Part shown: in pieces, positions 12,591-22,567 of the stretch | Numbering within the stretch: position 1 is the first letter of the stretch | How the letters are laid out: each line of letters starts with the position of its first letter | NCBI GenBank assembly: GCA_032622095.1 | Contig: CP136064.1 | Coordinates: 262,985,863-263,049,862, forward strand | DNA: 64,000 nucleotides | Direction of reading: 5' to 3' | Source: Siphonodentalium dalli | Lineage: Eukaryota > Mollusca > Scaphopoda > Gadilida > Siphonodentaliidae | Notes under the pieces: model-generated | What the model saw: the letters and a program-made list of their open reading frames with translations, nothing else | Databases searched by the model: none | Told to the model about the DNA's origin: nothing | Position numbers and translations under genes: made by a program

Positions 12591-12591
12591 G

Positions 12592-12681
12592 AACGGCGGA
12601 TTCAACGTGGCCAGGGGTTCATGCGGTGTTTGCTGAATTTTTATCGCGGTCAAAACCTATGACCACGTTGAATCCGCCGTT
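12592..12681. repeat. short foldback element
   Basis: Inverted arms AACGGCGGATTCAACGTGG and CCACGTTGAATCCGCCGTT enclose about 50 bp. The flanks are TA-rich. It is a small hairpin MITE or the fused ends of a larger TIR element. Superfamily not assigned. Confidence 0.7.
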
Positions 12682-13154
12682 TATTATTTATATTTATATA
12701 CTTAAATTCATTATCAACTAGGATTGTCTGTCTTTCCCACTATTTATTCAACTTTAAGTGACGAATGGAGTTCAGTTCGGACAGTCGAATCCTCGCTTTT
12801 TTGAAAACCAAACATTGTGAGAATCCGTTGACGGAGAGCGGAAAAACGTAATTTCACCTGATTTCACAGTAAAGTATACACATAACTGTTTAGCTTGTAA
12901 TGAATAGAGACGTGTTGATTTCAAGAATGATAATATCTTAAACTAACAATTAAGTTTCGGTTGTGGATGATAAGAAATTGACAACACGCCGTTCTACAAT
13001 AATGATTTATTTGTGAGGTCGTGGGTTGTGTAATCAGAGGAGATGAGTTTTATGTGCATGGTAACAACACTGATTATAGACCAAAACAAATTGCTTGCCA
13101 AATCCGGACGTGCTGAATAGTCAAGCAGTCGTTCATGTCCGACAATATCCGGGA

Positions 13155-13229
13155 CCAATGTGTTCATAAACCTACGAACGGCATTGAAAGTAACGTCACG
13201 TTATGTTCATAGGTTTATGAACACATTGG
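13155..13229. repeat. foldback hairpin, 25-bp arms
   Basis: The left arm CCAATGTGTTCATAAACC (continuing TACGAAC) pairs with GGTTTATGAACACATTGG at the right, with a single mismatch over 25 bp and about 25 bp of loop. It is non-coding and probably a tiny MITE. Confidence 0.75.
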
Positions 13230-13240
13230 ATCGGGGGGCT

Positions 13241-13985
13241 TTAAGCCCCTGTCACACTCACGTCAGCGCTTGCATTGCGCTGCAAAGCGCACACCCAAAC
13301 ACACTAAGGTCTCCAAGAACCGATTGGTGACGCAGTGGACACTGGCTACGACGGGCGAGGGTCTCCATGGTCGCCCATAGGCACCAGAGCGCCGCGCTTG
13401 TTTTGTGCATTCACAAAACAAGCGCAGAGGCTCTGCGTTCTGACCAAGGCGTAGTAAGCTTACTGCAGTGGCAGAGGAATTCTTGCTGTGACCACGAGTA
13501 GCTTGTATCCGTCCTTGCTAGGTCAATGGGCGCTCATGTTGCTCGCTTTGCGCTGTCAGAGCGCCGCTCTTGTTTTGTGCATGCACAAAACAAGCGCAGA
13601 GTCTCGGCGTTCTGACCAAGGCGTAGTAAGCTTACTGCAGTGGCAGAGGAATTCTTGCTGCGACCACGAGTAGCTTTCATCCGTCCTTGCTTCGCCAACG
13701 GGGCGCTCATGTCGTTCGCGTTGCGCTGTCGTGGCGACGGTACTGCGCCTGGTCAGAACGCCGAACTTCTGCGCTTGTTTTGTGCACGCACAAAACCAGC
13801 GCGGCGCTCTTGCGCTCAGAGGCGATCACGGGGACCCTCTCCCGTCCTAGCCAGTGTCAACTGCGACGTCACTGCGTCACCAGTCGGTTCTTGGATACCT
13901 TAGTGCGCTTTGCTCGGCGCTTTGATAATTTTACAGCGCAATGCAAGCGCCGGCCTGATCGCAGCGGAGTGTGACAGTGATTTAA
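13241..13985. mobile_element. TIR element with CCCCTGTCACACTC ends, GC-rich
   Basis: The left end TTAAGCCCCTGTCACACTC is mirrored by GAGTGTGACAGTGATTTAA at the right. The inner arms GCGCTTGCATTGCGCTG and CAGCGCAATGCAAGCGC also pair. A TTAA lies at each edge, consistent with a TTAA-specific transposon, but a TIR-internal origin is possible. The interior is unusually GC-rich for this window and is built from a 172-bp tandem repeat (next entry). A related right end lies at 19335-19376. No transposase frame was recognised. Confidence 0.7.
13389..13800 (+). repeat. 172-bp tandem repeat with palindromic core
   Basis: Two full units start at 13389 and 13561, followed by a partial, diverged third near 13757. 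Each has the palindrome GCGCTTGTTTTGTGCATG with its mirror CACAAAACAAGCGC, then GCGTTCTGACCAAGGCGTAG and TAAGCTTACTGCAGTGGC. It lies inside the TIR element at 13241-13985. Confidence 0.85.
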
Positions 13986-14048
13986 TGGGACAGCTAATCT
14001 ATTGCGGATTGTTGGGTATATTCCCCACAAACTAAACACTGACTGGCC

Positions 14049-14489
14049 GGATTCGTCATCTCAGGTTTAAACCTGGTCTATGTAAACCTCTAGGTTTAAA
14101 CCGCCGTGAGTCAGCTAAATTCGTGGTTTAATCCCGAGACCGCAGGTCTAAATGACGCATTCGTCATCTCTGGTTTAAACCTGGTCCAGCCAGACCAGTG
14201 GTTTAGCAGTAGTGTCTCTGTATCGTCGAGATAATTAATCGTACTTTCCTAATGCGGACCCCTTCATTTTATTGATTGCGAAAATCAATAATTTCGACCG
14301 CGAGCATATTTTGATTGGAAATTTATAAGCGAGAAGCACTCACACCTATAAAGCGTGTGGGGATAGGTTTTTGTCAATTTCGATATATATTTTTGGCGTT
14401 TTAAAAGCTTAAACCGGCAACTAAACCATCTAATTCGGCGGTCCAGCTAAACCAGCTTTACCGAGGCTAAACTTGAGATGACGAATCCG
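14049..14489. mobile_element. MITE with CGGATTCGTCATCTCA ends
   Basis: A 441-bp segment bounded by CGGATTCGTCATCTCAGG and the inverted TTGAGATGACGAATCCG. An extra internal copy of the end sequence occurs at about 14158, and GGTTTAAACC motifs recur throughout. A truncated copy of the same family lies at about 62010-62122, cut off by a TTAA MITE. Confidence 0.7.
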
Positions 14490-14724
14490 TCTTTTCTTCG
14501 TCACGGTTTAGAATTGTCAAACAATCAGTCAACGGGTGGAGCTGTAAATAATCTCGAGTGAGGGCGTGTCTAAGTGGCGATTGCCGACTGGACCAGGTGT
14601 TATCATGTCACAGTTGATTCATTCGCACGCGAGCTTTGCTCAGATATGGACATCTTCATTCAATGTGATCTTTACAACTATCTTAGAGCACAATCCCATT
14701 GTTGCAATCGTTCCTTTATTTTTT

Positions 14725-15230
14725 GTAAAGCACACCGATTCCCAAGGCTGGCGAAAGAATAGTTCAATGATTATCCCATTGTTAGGCACACGCAACTCAC
14801 AACAGACAATTTGCACGGGCGCTTCGAAGTAGCTTCAATTACCAGAGGTCACACACAGGTCCCCAGAACAAAATTTGACCCCACCCCCTATGATACTTAA
14901 TCCTATAGGATTAAGTATTATTGGGGGTGGGGTCAATTTTTGTTCTGGGGACCTGTGAGGTCACATGGGTACGAACGGCGCTCTGCTTCCCCCAAACACA
15001 CTGCCATTATACGCCGTTACTATTTAAGCACCTCTAATATACTAAGCAGGCACATATATAGGGACGGCGTATAAGGGAGTGCGGGTGGGGGATGCATGTC
15101 CTCTTGTATAATAACTGAAGCTACATTGAAACGACCGCGCGATTTGTTTGTTAAGAGTGGCGCGTGTCGAACAATGGGATATCACTGAAATATTAGTTTG
15201 CCAGCCTTGGGAATTGGGTGTGATTTACCA
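14725..15230. mobile_element. element with about 125-bp imperfect terminal inverted repeats
   Basis: The left arm (about 14725-14850) and right arm (about 15105-15230) are inverted complements over about 125 bp with scattered changes. Shared words include ATCCCATTGTT, ATTCCCAAGGCTGGC and GTAGCTTCA. The middle holds a younger 104-bp palindromic element (14854-14957) and AT-rich filler. No coding content. Confidence 0.65.
14854..14957. mobile_element. 104-bp near-perfect palindrome MITE with 8-bp TSD
   Basis: The sequence CACAGGTCCCCAGAAC... folds back on its right end ...GTTCTGGGGACCTGTG almost completely; the centre lies near AATCCTATAGGATT. It is flanked by the perfect direct repeat AGGTCACA (14846-14853 and 14958-14965). 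An 8-bp duplication points to hAT-type mobilisation. The near-perfect arms indicate a fairly young insertion. Confidence 0.85.
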
Positions 15231-15950
15231 AAATTACAATATCTATATATATAATACATAAACAGGACGAACGGGGGGGGTGGCAATAGTAACACATGCA
15301 TTGGTTGAATTATTTATTAACTAGTAGCATAATTACATTTATTATAATTATTCCACAAAACTAATCCAGTTCCGAAAATATTCTCAGGACCACTAATCCA
15401 ACGATGAAACTAATTCACATATCCGATATAACTAACAACAGAACTTGTATCTGGAGAATATGGAGGAACCAATGGACTATTATGGTAGTAATTTCGAAAC
15501 AGTTTCTTGAAAAGGCGACACGTTTGTCACATAATAATGGTGTGCAGCATTACCTTTGGCAAAAGTAGTTGGTTGTTGGTTACAGGTCAAATTCCATGTC
15601 ATCATTCTGGCAGACAGACTTCTTCGGAATCATGATCCAATTTTACAATGTATATAATAATAGTAAGACACAATCATGCGACTTCCACATTTGACTTTCC
15701 AAACACATCTGCGAGTGACTTGGTTTGTGAAAACGGGTCACACGTTAATCTGTGTCGTTTCGGACATATTTATTCACATTCAACGACGATCACTGCATGG
15801 GTAATCACGATGATTGGTGTGGCCAACGGGTCATTGTGTTCATCCCGACCAGCGCACGGATTGTACGTCGTGTTCAACGCACGATCAATTGCGTATTTCG
15901 AGATAATGGCATTATGTGCGGTCAATTGTGCTCTAAGTCGGTCAGAGCAC
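15231..15950. other. no gene recognised
   Basis: AT-rich non-coding sequence. A 142-codon frame (15648-16076) overlaps the hairpin at 15952 and carries no domain signature, so I treat it as chance. Confidence 0.4.
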
Positions 15951-15951
15951 G

Positions 15952-16015
15952 CGAATAGTTCTTTACCAGAATACATCTCGTCTCCGACTCGATTTATTCT
16001 GGTAAAGAACTATTC
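15952..16015. repeat. foldback hairpin, 22-bp arms
   Basis: The arms GAATAGTTCTTTACCAGAAT and ATTCTGGTAAAGAACTATTC pair perfectly around an about 20-bp loop, in a TA-rich context. Probably a small MITE. Confidence 0.8.
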
Positions 16016-16699
16016 TTGTGCTCTAACCATTACTTATGGGTTTTTTTTGGCTTGTGGCAATCACAAATACTGGTGATTTCTACGAATTCATTTGTAGTGT
16101 TCTACGTTTTAATTTTGACACCGAAACGATGCTACTGCATGACCAGACATGCTATACACATAGTTTGCAATCCTAAACTTATATTGCTATATGAGTCAAA
16201 TTTGATAACTTATTTTGACGTAGATCATGCCACAAAGCTCTACTCTGGCTACGCCCATAAATTGCCATAATATTCTACAGTTAAAAACCTGGAAACTTTT
16301 TGATTTTCTCCATGACGGGAAATTTATGACATTGAAAAAAAGCAACGCATGTAATTTATTTATCACATAATTAACCCAAAACCAGCTTCATAATTATTGG
16401 TAAGACACACGTGTAATATTAGCCCGTGCGATGACGTCACGCCATTATTTAAATGACTTGTGATTGCTGAAGTTTATGATTTTTGTTTTCGATGAATACT
16501 TCGCGTTTATTTGATAAAAGGTAAACATCGGCACAAATCGAATTTAGTGAACGCAGTTGATGAATTCCGTATAAAATAGAAACTCATGTGAGATCCTCTA
16601 TTTATTAAAAGCTGTCCCTCTTCATGCTTGCCCACTTCCAACAGTTCAGATGCCACTTCTGGTGTGCACTCAAATTGCCTTTACTTGACTGACTTTTGG

Positions 16700-17130
16700 T
16701 CCAGGATTGATTCGATTTTGGAGCCTTTATTCAGCGTCAGAGGGGCCTGCGTCCCATTTGTGCGATAGCCTGCGTCCCATTTGTGCGATAGGGGCCTACG
16801 ACACCTTTGCGCACATGTTGATGATTTGAACATTTCATTTTAAAGCAAAAATTTAATTCAATTTAAAACACACAAATATTAATTTAAATCAAAATTTTTC
16901 GTTTCTTGTTATATTCAACTCCTTACTCAATTCTACAACACAATTTGTTCTATTTTTTTAAATTAAATTGTTCTTATTTTTAAATCAAAATTTTAAAAAC
17001 CTAACGCCGTTGTACCATCCGAGTCACCACACCTAATTTGGCTGAAATCGGTCCAGGGGTATGGGAGAACAGTTGCGAACAGACAAACGGACATACAAAT
17101 AGACAGCTCCTATACCCTTTAATATATACA
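16700..17130 (-). mobile_element. Helitron-like non-autonomous element fragment, minus orientation
   Basis: Read on the minus strand, it has a TATATAC-rich start, a run of GTCYGTTTGTCTGT-like words, CTCCCATACCCCTGG, an ACAACGGCGTTAG core and a long AAATTAAA-rich middle. It then has GCACAAATGGGACGCAGG repeated twice, and GACGCTGAATAAAGGCTCC. The same order of words is found at 22180-22410 and 31108-31720, which defines a family. The layout (TC + TATATA start, GTCTGT words) resembles the Helitron units at 38-44 kb, but I did not find a matching hairpin-CTRR 3' end. Confidence 0.5.
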
Positions 17131-17257
17131 GATATACATGTAAATACACCAAATTTTTTCTTTGTTGTTAAAGCATTTTGCAGAAAATCCAACACAAACA
17201 AAGTGATGAACAGCGCATGAAACACGTGTTGAGAGACATGCCCTTTGTCAGATTGAT

Positions 17258-17656
17258 TTAACCCTTTACCCAACAGAAGGGCCCTGTGCCAATGCATTCT
17301 CTTATATATGCGAGTCGACCATAGGTCGCCTCGCATATATAAGAGAATGCATTGGCTTAACACATTAAAAATTATAAAATTGTTAAAGAATGTAAGGAAA
17401 AATGGTAAAAAGTGTTAAAAAAGATTTTATTTAGGCCAATGCATTCTCTTATATATGCGAGGCGACCTATGGTCGACTCGCATATATAAGAGAATGCATT
17501 GGCACAGGGCATAACTGTAACTATCACAATGTGGTCAAGGAGCCGGTTCCAATGATATCCATATTTGTATGGTTCTATTGAGACAGACCGAAGATATTTT
17601 AGGCTGTTGAAGCTTTATTTGGCCGGTTTTGGCCGGTTTGTTGGGTAAAGGGTTAA
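17258..17656 (+). mobile_element. TTAA-specific (piggyBac-like) MITE with twin palindromes, copy 1
   Basis: A 399-bp element including TTAA at both edges. The ends are TTAACCCTTTACCCAACA and its inverted complement. TTAA target duplication plus CCC...GGG termini fit the piggyBac superfamily. Inside are two about 70-bp palindromes (about 17288-17355 and 17434-17503), each made of GCCAATGCATTCTCTTATAT and its inverse around a GACCATAGGTC-like centre. A copy of exactly the same length lies in the opposite orientation at 32487-32885, and a diverged 261-bp relative at 62123-62383. Confidence 0.85.
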
Positions 17657-18044
17657 ACCCAGAATGTGATCAGATTAATTGTTCATGAGCGATACTTGTT
17701 TCTCAATGAATAAATCCATTGAGCGTGCAGGCGTTCGCGATAATTTATGACGTGTCAATAACCATTGTATCGGCCTGTCTTTTGATCCGATTGTTGAGAG
17801 GGTAGTTTCACTACAAGCTCATATCACCGAATCGAGTTGTCAATTAGCTGGCAACTGAACGACAAAAACGCCCACTTAGACCCGGTTTGGCTAAACCGCC
17901 AATGTAGGTTTAAACCAGGTTTAACTCTGAGGTTTAAACCGGAGATGACGAATCCGGCCACGGTGACTGGAGAACGCAGGAGACGCTATTTATACTCTCC
18001 GCGCCCGCGCAGAGAACGTTTTGCAAACGTATTGAGAACGTACT

Positions 18045-19175
18045 CAGGGATGTGGCTAGAGGGTCTCCGCTGGGGTGGTGTCCACCTTGGGAATTTCCAA
18101 CTGCACCCCCCCCCCCCCACTTGAGTCGGAATCACACCAACACAACTTTTTGCATAATTCCATTCGCACCCCCCTCCCCCCTTGAGTCGGAATCACACCA
18201 ACACAACTTTTTGCATAATTCCATTTGCACCCCCCCCCCCCCCTTGTACTATGAGAACATTAAGATATTTTAACCTGAAAATTGCCTAAAAAAAACAACT
18301 AGTGATCTAATTCCAGACAAATGCACACAGCTACCGACAACAGACCAGGAAACACCGGGCCGACCATGGTTGTTCGGCCCCGTGTGAGAAAATTTTGAAA
18401 ACTATACAAGAAAATCGCAAATCCTAGCATCTAGACTGGCCTCAACTGAAGCTTTCCTAGTGTTGGAAATTTCAAACCTCATGCTCCCCCTCAGGTTGGA
18501 AAATTCTTCAACTGATGACCATTTATGTCCACAAGTTTGACCAAATGTAGTAAAATATTGTTTTGCTAAACTAATTAGCAGTTTTGTATTGGCCATGTGG
18601 ATGGGGCAATGACACACCGGCCGACCATGGTTCGGCCCGGTGTGCGAAAATTTTGAAATCTGAACAAGAAAATCGCAAAATCCTAACATCTAGACTAGCC
18701 TCAAGCCTTCGTACTGTTGGAAATTTCAAACCCTACACCACCACTTAGGTTGGAAAATTTCCAACTGATGACAATTCCAATGACAATCTTGACCAATTGT
18801 ATGACAATATTGTTTTCTTAAATTAACTAGAAATTTTTGACTGGCCACGGGGGAGGGACCAGGAAACAAGCTTTCCAAGTGTTGGAAATTTCCAACCTGT
18901 CACCCCCCTAAGGTTGGAAAATTTCCTACTGATGACCATTTCTGTCAAATATTTTGACCAAAAATAGGAACATATGCAAATATTGGTCGAAAAACAATAA
19001 ATTCCCCCAATAAATTGTTTTATAATCAAACTACAAGAACATTTTCAACCTATTGTTGGTGTGAAATTTTGTTGTGGCAGGTATGAAATTTCCAACTATT
19101 GAAAATATAGCTCTCTGCTGGGGGTGAGACACCCCCTCCCCCCCACACCCCCCCCCCCCTCTAGCCACATCCCTG
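18045..19175. mobile_element. non-autonomous hAT element with perfect 8-bp TSD
   Basis: A 1131-bp element starts CAGGGATGTGGCTAGAGGG and ends with the exact inverse CCCTCTAGCCACATCCCTG. It is flanked by the direct repeat AACGTACT (18037-18044 and 19176-19183). The interior has poly-C tracts, GGCCGACCATGGTTCGGCC-like blocks present twice, and many TTGGAAATTTCCAA palindromes that look like subterminal sites. There is no transposase. A related copy begins at 19852, and right-end fragments lie at 28366-28462 and 37336-37404. Confidence 0.92.
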
Positions 19176-19183
19176 AACGTACT

Positions 19184-19376
19184 AGCATCACAATAACAGC
19201 GACTTGAACACAATAAGAGCGTGAGACTTGCCAAAGTAGGAACGCAATAGGAGCATACTTTGTTTTAAAAGTTTGACAATTTTGGACAGTTTTCGGCGCT
19301 CCTCCTGCGTGTTACTCATATTTTGGTACTTTTGCAGCGCAATGCAAGCGCCGACCTGAGTGTGACAGGGGTTTAA
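19184..19376. mobile_element. right part of a GAGTGTGACAGGGG-ended TIR element, split by the hAT insertion
   Basis: The right end (CAGCGCAATGCAAGCGC, then GAGTGTGACAGGGG and TTTAA) matches the right end of the element at 13241-13985. Sequence left of the hAT insertion (about 17962-18044) joins this part across the duplicated AACGTACT, so the hAT element disrupted it. Its own left end was not found. Confidence 0.6.
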
Positions 19377-19630
19377 CGCTATGGGGAAATCGGAATCGAC
19401 ATTAGGTGTATGTAAATATATGGTCATGAATGTTTCGTGCAGACAAGCTTTTTTCTCAAATCACTTGTGTCAGCCAAACACCGCCAAATTACAACTTTAG
19501 AAAAAATAACATAAATTCAGTAGAACCCACCAATATCATAGCAAATTAGCAGGATCACTTAACCCGGGGTAATTACAAGCTGCATGCATGCTGAACCTAT
19601 CTATAATCGAAAATTAGAATACACACTAAC
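19377..19630. other. intron sequence, no feature
   Basis: AT-rich sequence with no recognisable element or coding potential. Confidence 0.35.
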
Positions 19631-19639
19631 AACATTTCA

Positions 19640-19830
19640 TTGAGGGGTGTATCGTTCAATGATATGGTGTATTTCATTGAGGGGTGTATCTGAGGGGTGT
19701 ATGGTAGGAGTGTATCGGAGGGGGTTTGTGTAATTATTTGTTCGCGTTCTCTCGCATCCATTGTCCATGTGGTACGCTGCCACTTCTTACATTACAAACC
19801 ATAACGTGATTACAAGCTACATGCAAACCA
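19640..19830 (+). repeat. GGGGTGTATCGGA-type minisatellite-bearing dispersed repeat
   Basis: Short GAGGGGTGTAT units repeat irregularly. They are followed by GTAATTATTTGTTYGCGT, a CATCCATTG segment and CACTTCTTACATTACAA. The same composite appears twice in tandem at 33050-33470, so it is a dispersed family rather than a purely local tandem repeat. Confidence 0.7.
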
Positions 19831-19975
19831 TATCGATAATTATGTTTTAATCAGGGACGTGGCTAGAGGGTTTCCGTTGGGGAGGGGTGTCCACATTGGG
19901 AAATTCCAACTGCACGGCCCCCTTGAATAAGAATAAGACCAAACACAAGTTTTGCATAATTCCATTTGCACCCCC

Positions 19976-20703
19976 TGTTACGCCAAGTTATATATGTAGT
20001 AAATGACGAGTTTTGTGGTAGCTCACGAGTTATGTAGTAACAATCGACGAGTTTTGTGGTAGCTCACGAGTTTTGTAATAAAATCGACGAGTTATGTAGT
20101 AATTTGGGTTACGAGTTTTGTAGTAAAATATCGACGAGTTTTGTAGTAAAAAACAAGCTAACGAGTTTTGTAGTAATGGAATTATTCGGATTCTTCGCCC
20201 GTGTGGATACATTTAAGCCCATAATTGGTATGGGTCCCAAGTATCATGGTTATAAATAGCACTGAAACGTATGAATTTATCAAATATATCACGCGTTGAC
20301 AATTTTATTTACTGGATTCGTAGATGCAGCAGTTCCTTTGAACTTCAAAACTTCATGCGCAATCGACATTTCTGATTTCCCTTTCGACAATCAGCAGTGT
20401 TCAATTTTCTTTTCTCCGACGCCTGGTGGAAGGATAGTATTGCAGGTGACAGAACATCACTCGACACATTGCATTTACTATATAAGATTTCATTAAACGT
20501 GCCTTTGAAACTGACTAAAAATTGTTGCTACAAAACTCGACGAGTATTACTACAAAACTCGTTAACTTGTTTTTTACTACAAAACTCGTCAATATTTTAC
20601 TACAAAACTCGTAACCTGAAATTACTACATAACTCGTCGATTTTACTACAAAACTCGTGAGCTACCACAAAACTCGTCAGTTACTACATAACTCGGCGTA
20701 ACA
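19976..20703. mobile_element. TGTTACGCC-ended TIR element A carrying a gene fragment
   Basis: The ends TGTTACGCC and GGCGTAACA are flanked by CCCCC on both sides (a likely 5-bp duplication, though it sits in a poly-C run). Each about 200-bp terminal repeat consists of reiterated 16-20-bp words of the type ACGAGTTTTGTAGTAA or ACGAGTTATGTAGTAA, in inverted orientation at the two ends. The core (about 20180-20500) is unrelated to that repeat and contains a Cys-loop receptor exon. TGTTA...TAACA ends and a 5-bp duplication recall transposons with retroviral-type integrases (Ginger/Tdd), but no transposase is present and the class is an inference. Confidence 0.85.
20290..20445 (+). pseudogene. captured exon fragment of a Cys-loop ligand-gated ion channel
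   Basis: The plus frame reads T-G-F-V-D, A-V-P, then a complete Cys-loop: C-A-I-D-I-S-D-F-P-F-D-N-Q-Q-C. There are exactly 13 residues between the cysteines, and the invariant D, F-P-F-D and Q are all present. This is the signature of nicotinic/GABA-type pentameric receptors, in the extracellular ligand-binding domain just before the first membrane segment. The frame runs on for about 16 residues to a good donor (TTGCAG|GTGACA). The segment sits between the inverted repeats of element A, with no other receptor exon nearby. It therefore looks like a host exon, with part of its intron, captured by the transposon. On its own it cannot encode a channel. Confidence 0.8.
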
Positions 20704-20760
20704 CCCCCCCCCCCCCCCCCCCATTGCACCTCAATGCTCAGGCTGAAAAAAATTGCATAA
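20704..20760. repeat. poly-C tract at the element A insertion site
   Basis: A run of about 18 C follows the right end of element A. It corresponds to the poly-C tract of the host hAT copy that the element split. Confidence 0.8.
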
Positions 20761-21714
20761 ATCCTTACATCTATAGTGGTCTAACTCCAGACAAATGCAA
20801 ATGCACACGGCTATGGGCAAGAGATCAGGCCACACCGGGCTAACCGTGGTTGTTCGGCCCGATGTGAGAATAATTTTAAACTATACAAATCGCAAATCAT
20901 AGCGTCTAGACTGGCCTCAACTGAAGCTTTCCTATAGTGTTGGAAATTTCAAACCTCATACTCCCCCTCATGTTGGAAAATTCTCAAACTGATGACCATT
21001 TCAGTCCACAAGTTTGGCCAAATGTAGTAAAATATTCTTTTGTTAAACTAATCCTAGCATCTAGACTAGCCTCAAGCCTTCCTAGAGTTGGAAATTTCCA
21101 ACCTGACACCCCAACTTATGTTGGAAAATTTCCAACTGATGACAATTACAATGACAATGTTGACCAAATGTATGACAATATTTTTTTCTTAAATTAACTA
21201 TCAGTTTTTGACTGGCCACGGGGGAGGGACCAGGACACAAGCTTTCCAAGTGTTGGAAATTTCCAACCTGTCACCCCCCTCCCCTAAGGTTGGAAATTTT
21301 CCAACTGATGCCCATTTCAATCCAAAATTTTGACAAAAAAAAGGAAAATATGCAAATATTGGCCCAAAAAACAATTAATTCCCCCCAGTAGATTGTTTGA
21401 TAATCAAACTACAAGAACATTTTCAACCTATTGTTGGTGTGAAATTTCCAACTACTGTTTTGACAGTATGAAATTTCCAACTGTTGAAAAAAGTTGGGGG
21501 TGAGACACAACCCCCAAACCCCAACCCCTGTCGCCACGTCTCAGGTTTAAACACAACAATTTGTTATCATAATAACAACATGTTCTACTTCAAAGTAAAC
21601 TTATAAATGTATAAAATATTTCTACAATTTTGACGAGGTTTCCTGTCTGTTTGATATTCATTATTAACATACGAATCTCAACTTATATACAAAAATATAC
21701 ACAGAATTACAAGA

Positions 21715-21838
21715 GTGTGTTAATGTGCTTGTCGGTACTACGCGAGTGCCAGCGGGAAATGATAGGACGAGAGGAGCGGCCTCGAATTATATCCTTCCTC
21801 GATGGCTCAAGTGCCGTATCGACAACACATTAACGCAC
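21715..21838. repeat. imperfect foldback, about 35-bp arms
   Basis: GTGTGTTAATGTGCTTGTCGG at the left mirrors GACAACACATTAACGCAC at the right; the inner GAGTGCC/GGCTCAAGTGCC parts also pair loosely. It encloses about 55 bp of GC-richer sequence. Unclassified small MITE. Confidence 0.6.
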
Positions 21839-21984
21839 ATGTTTATTGCACACCACCCATTCTAGAATCATTAATTTAAAATAAAGACTTACAAAGTTGA
21901 TTCAGAAATAGGTATAGCTTGTTTTGCCATGTGTGGTTTATTTTATAGTTCCTGTTTCGGGTGACGTCGTCCAATTCCACACAC

Positions 21985-22175
21985 ATATATATGAGTGGGA
22001 TCGCTTTACGAATAACACACATATGTGTGTGGAATCGCTTTAAGAATATCACACATGTGTGGAATCTCTTTAAGAATATCACACATGTGTGGAATCTCTT
22101 TAAGAATATCACACATGTGTGGAATCTCTTTAAGAATATCACACATATGTGTGGAATTGCTTTAAGAATATCACA
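21985..22175 (+). repeat. 30-bp minisatellite, about 6 copies
   Basis: Unit of the form GTGTGGAATCTCTTTAAGAA followed by TATCACACAT. The central copies are identical; the outer ones differ at a few bases. Because 30 is a multiple of 3, both strands show repeating peptide frames that should not be taken as genes. Confidence 0.93.
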
Positions 22176-22179
22176 CATT

Positions 22180-22410
22180 CGCCTGTCTGTGCGCGATTGT
22201 CGTTTTTCTCCCAGACCCCTGGACTGTTATAACGACGTTTGTTTTTCAAAATGTTGATATAATGATAATCTTTTTTATTAAATTGAGCAAGGAGTTCAAT
22301 ATAAAAAAAAATGTTAACAATGTTAAATAAAAAAAAAATTTAGTTATTAAAATGTGCGCGAAGCTCATAAAGGGGCCGCCGCTGAATAAAGGCTCTGTCT
22401 GAGATCAAAA
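22180..22410 (+). mobile_element. Helitron-like non-autonomous element fragment
   Basis: Shares, in order, GCCTGTCTGTGCGCG, TTCTCCCAGACCCCTGGAC, ATAACGACGTTTG, an AAATAAAAAAAA-rich middle, AAAGGGGCCGCCGCTGAATA and AAGGCTC with the copies at 16700-17130 (minus) and 31108-31720 (plus). The ends are unclear and there is no coding content. Confidence 0.5.
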
Positions 22411-22567
22411 TGTACATGCCCCTCAGTAGATATATAAACAGAGTCAAACGTGGATCAAACACCATGCACGCGTATGGCATGTATCGATTATGCCTGACAT
22501 CTAGCCATCTGCTCACTTGGTAGTATCTGAATAAATATTGTGTGTCATTCGAATTTCGCAGTACTAT

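Larger units (their letters stand above)
14045..17961. mobile_element. large TIR element (candidate), GGCCGGATTCGTCATCTC ends
   Basis: The left end GGCCGGATTCGTCATCTC (14045-14062) reappears exactly inverted at about 17944-17961. On both sides the next sequence holds several GGTTTAAACC motifs, and further in a CTAAGTGG/CCACTTAG segment also mirrors (about 14570 and 17872). This suggests a 3.9-kb element with complex subterminal repeats. A second internal right end at 14469-14489 also makes a complete small derivative on the left, so two adjacent MITEs are a real alternative. The interior holds foldback elements, a Helitron-like fragment and a TTAA MITE, but no transposase frame. Confidence 0.5.
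19852..21543. mobile_element. non-autonomous hAT element, copy 2, interrupted
   Basis: The left end CAGGGACGTGGCTAGAGGG and interior blocks match the hAT element at 18045-19175. The right end is degraded (CCTGTCGCCACGTCTCAG). The flanks GTTTTAAT and GTTTAAAC are only a partial 8-bp match. A TGTTACG-ended element (19976-20703) is inserted in its left poly-C tract. With that removed, the copy is about 960 bp. Confidence 0.75.

Noticed and set aside
15648-16076. 142-codon plus-strand frame
   Set aside because: Runs through a perfect hairpin and has no recognisable motif; likely chance.
21961-22257. CRISPR-like look: 30-bp identical units
   Set aside because: The units are contiguous with no unique spacers and lie in animal intronic DNA; it is a minisatellite.
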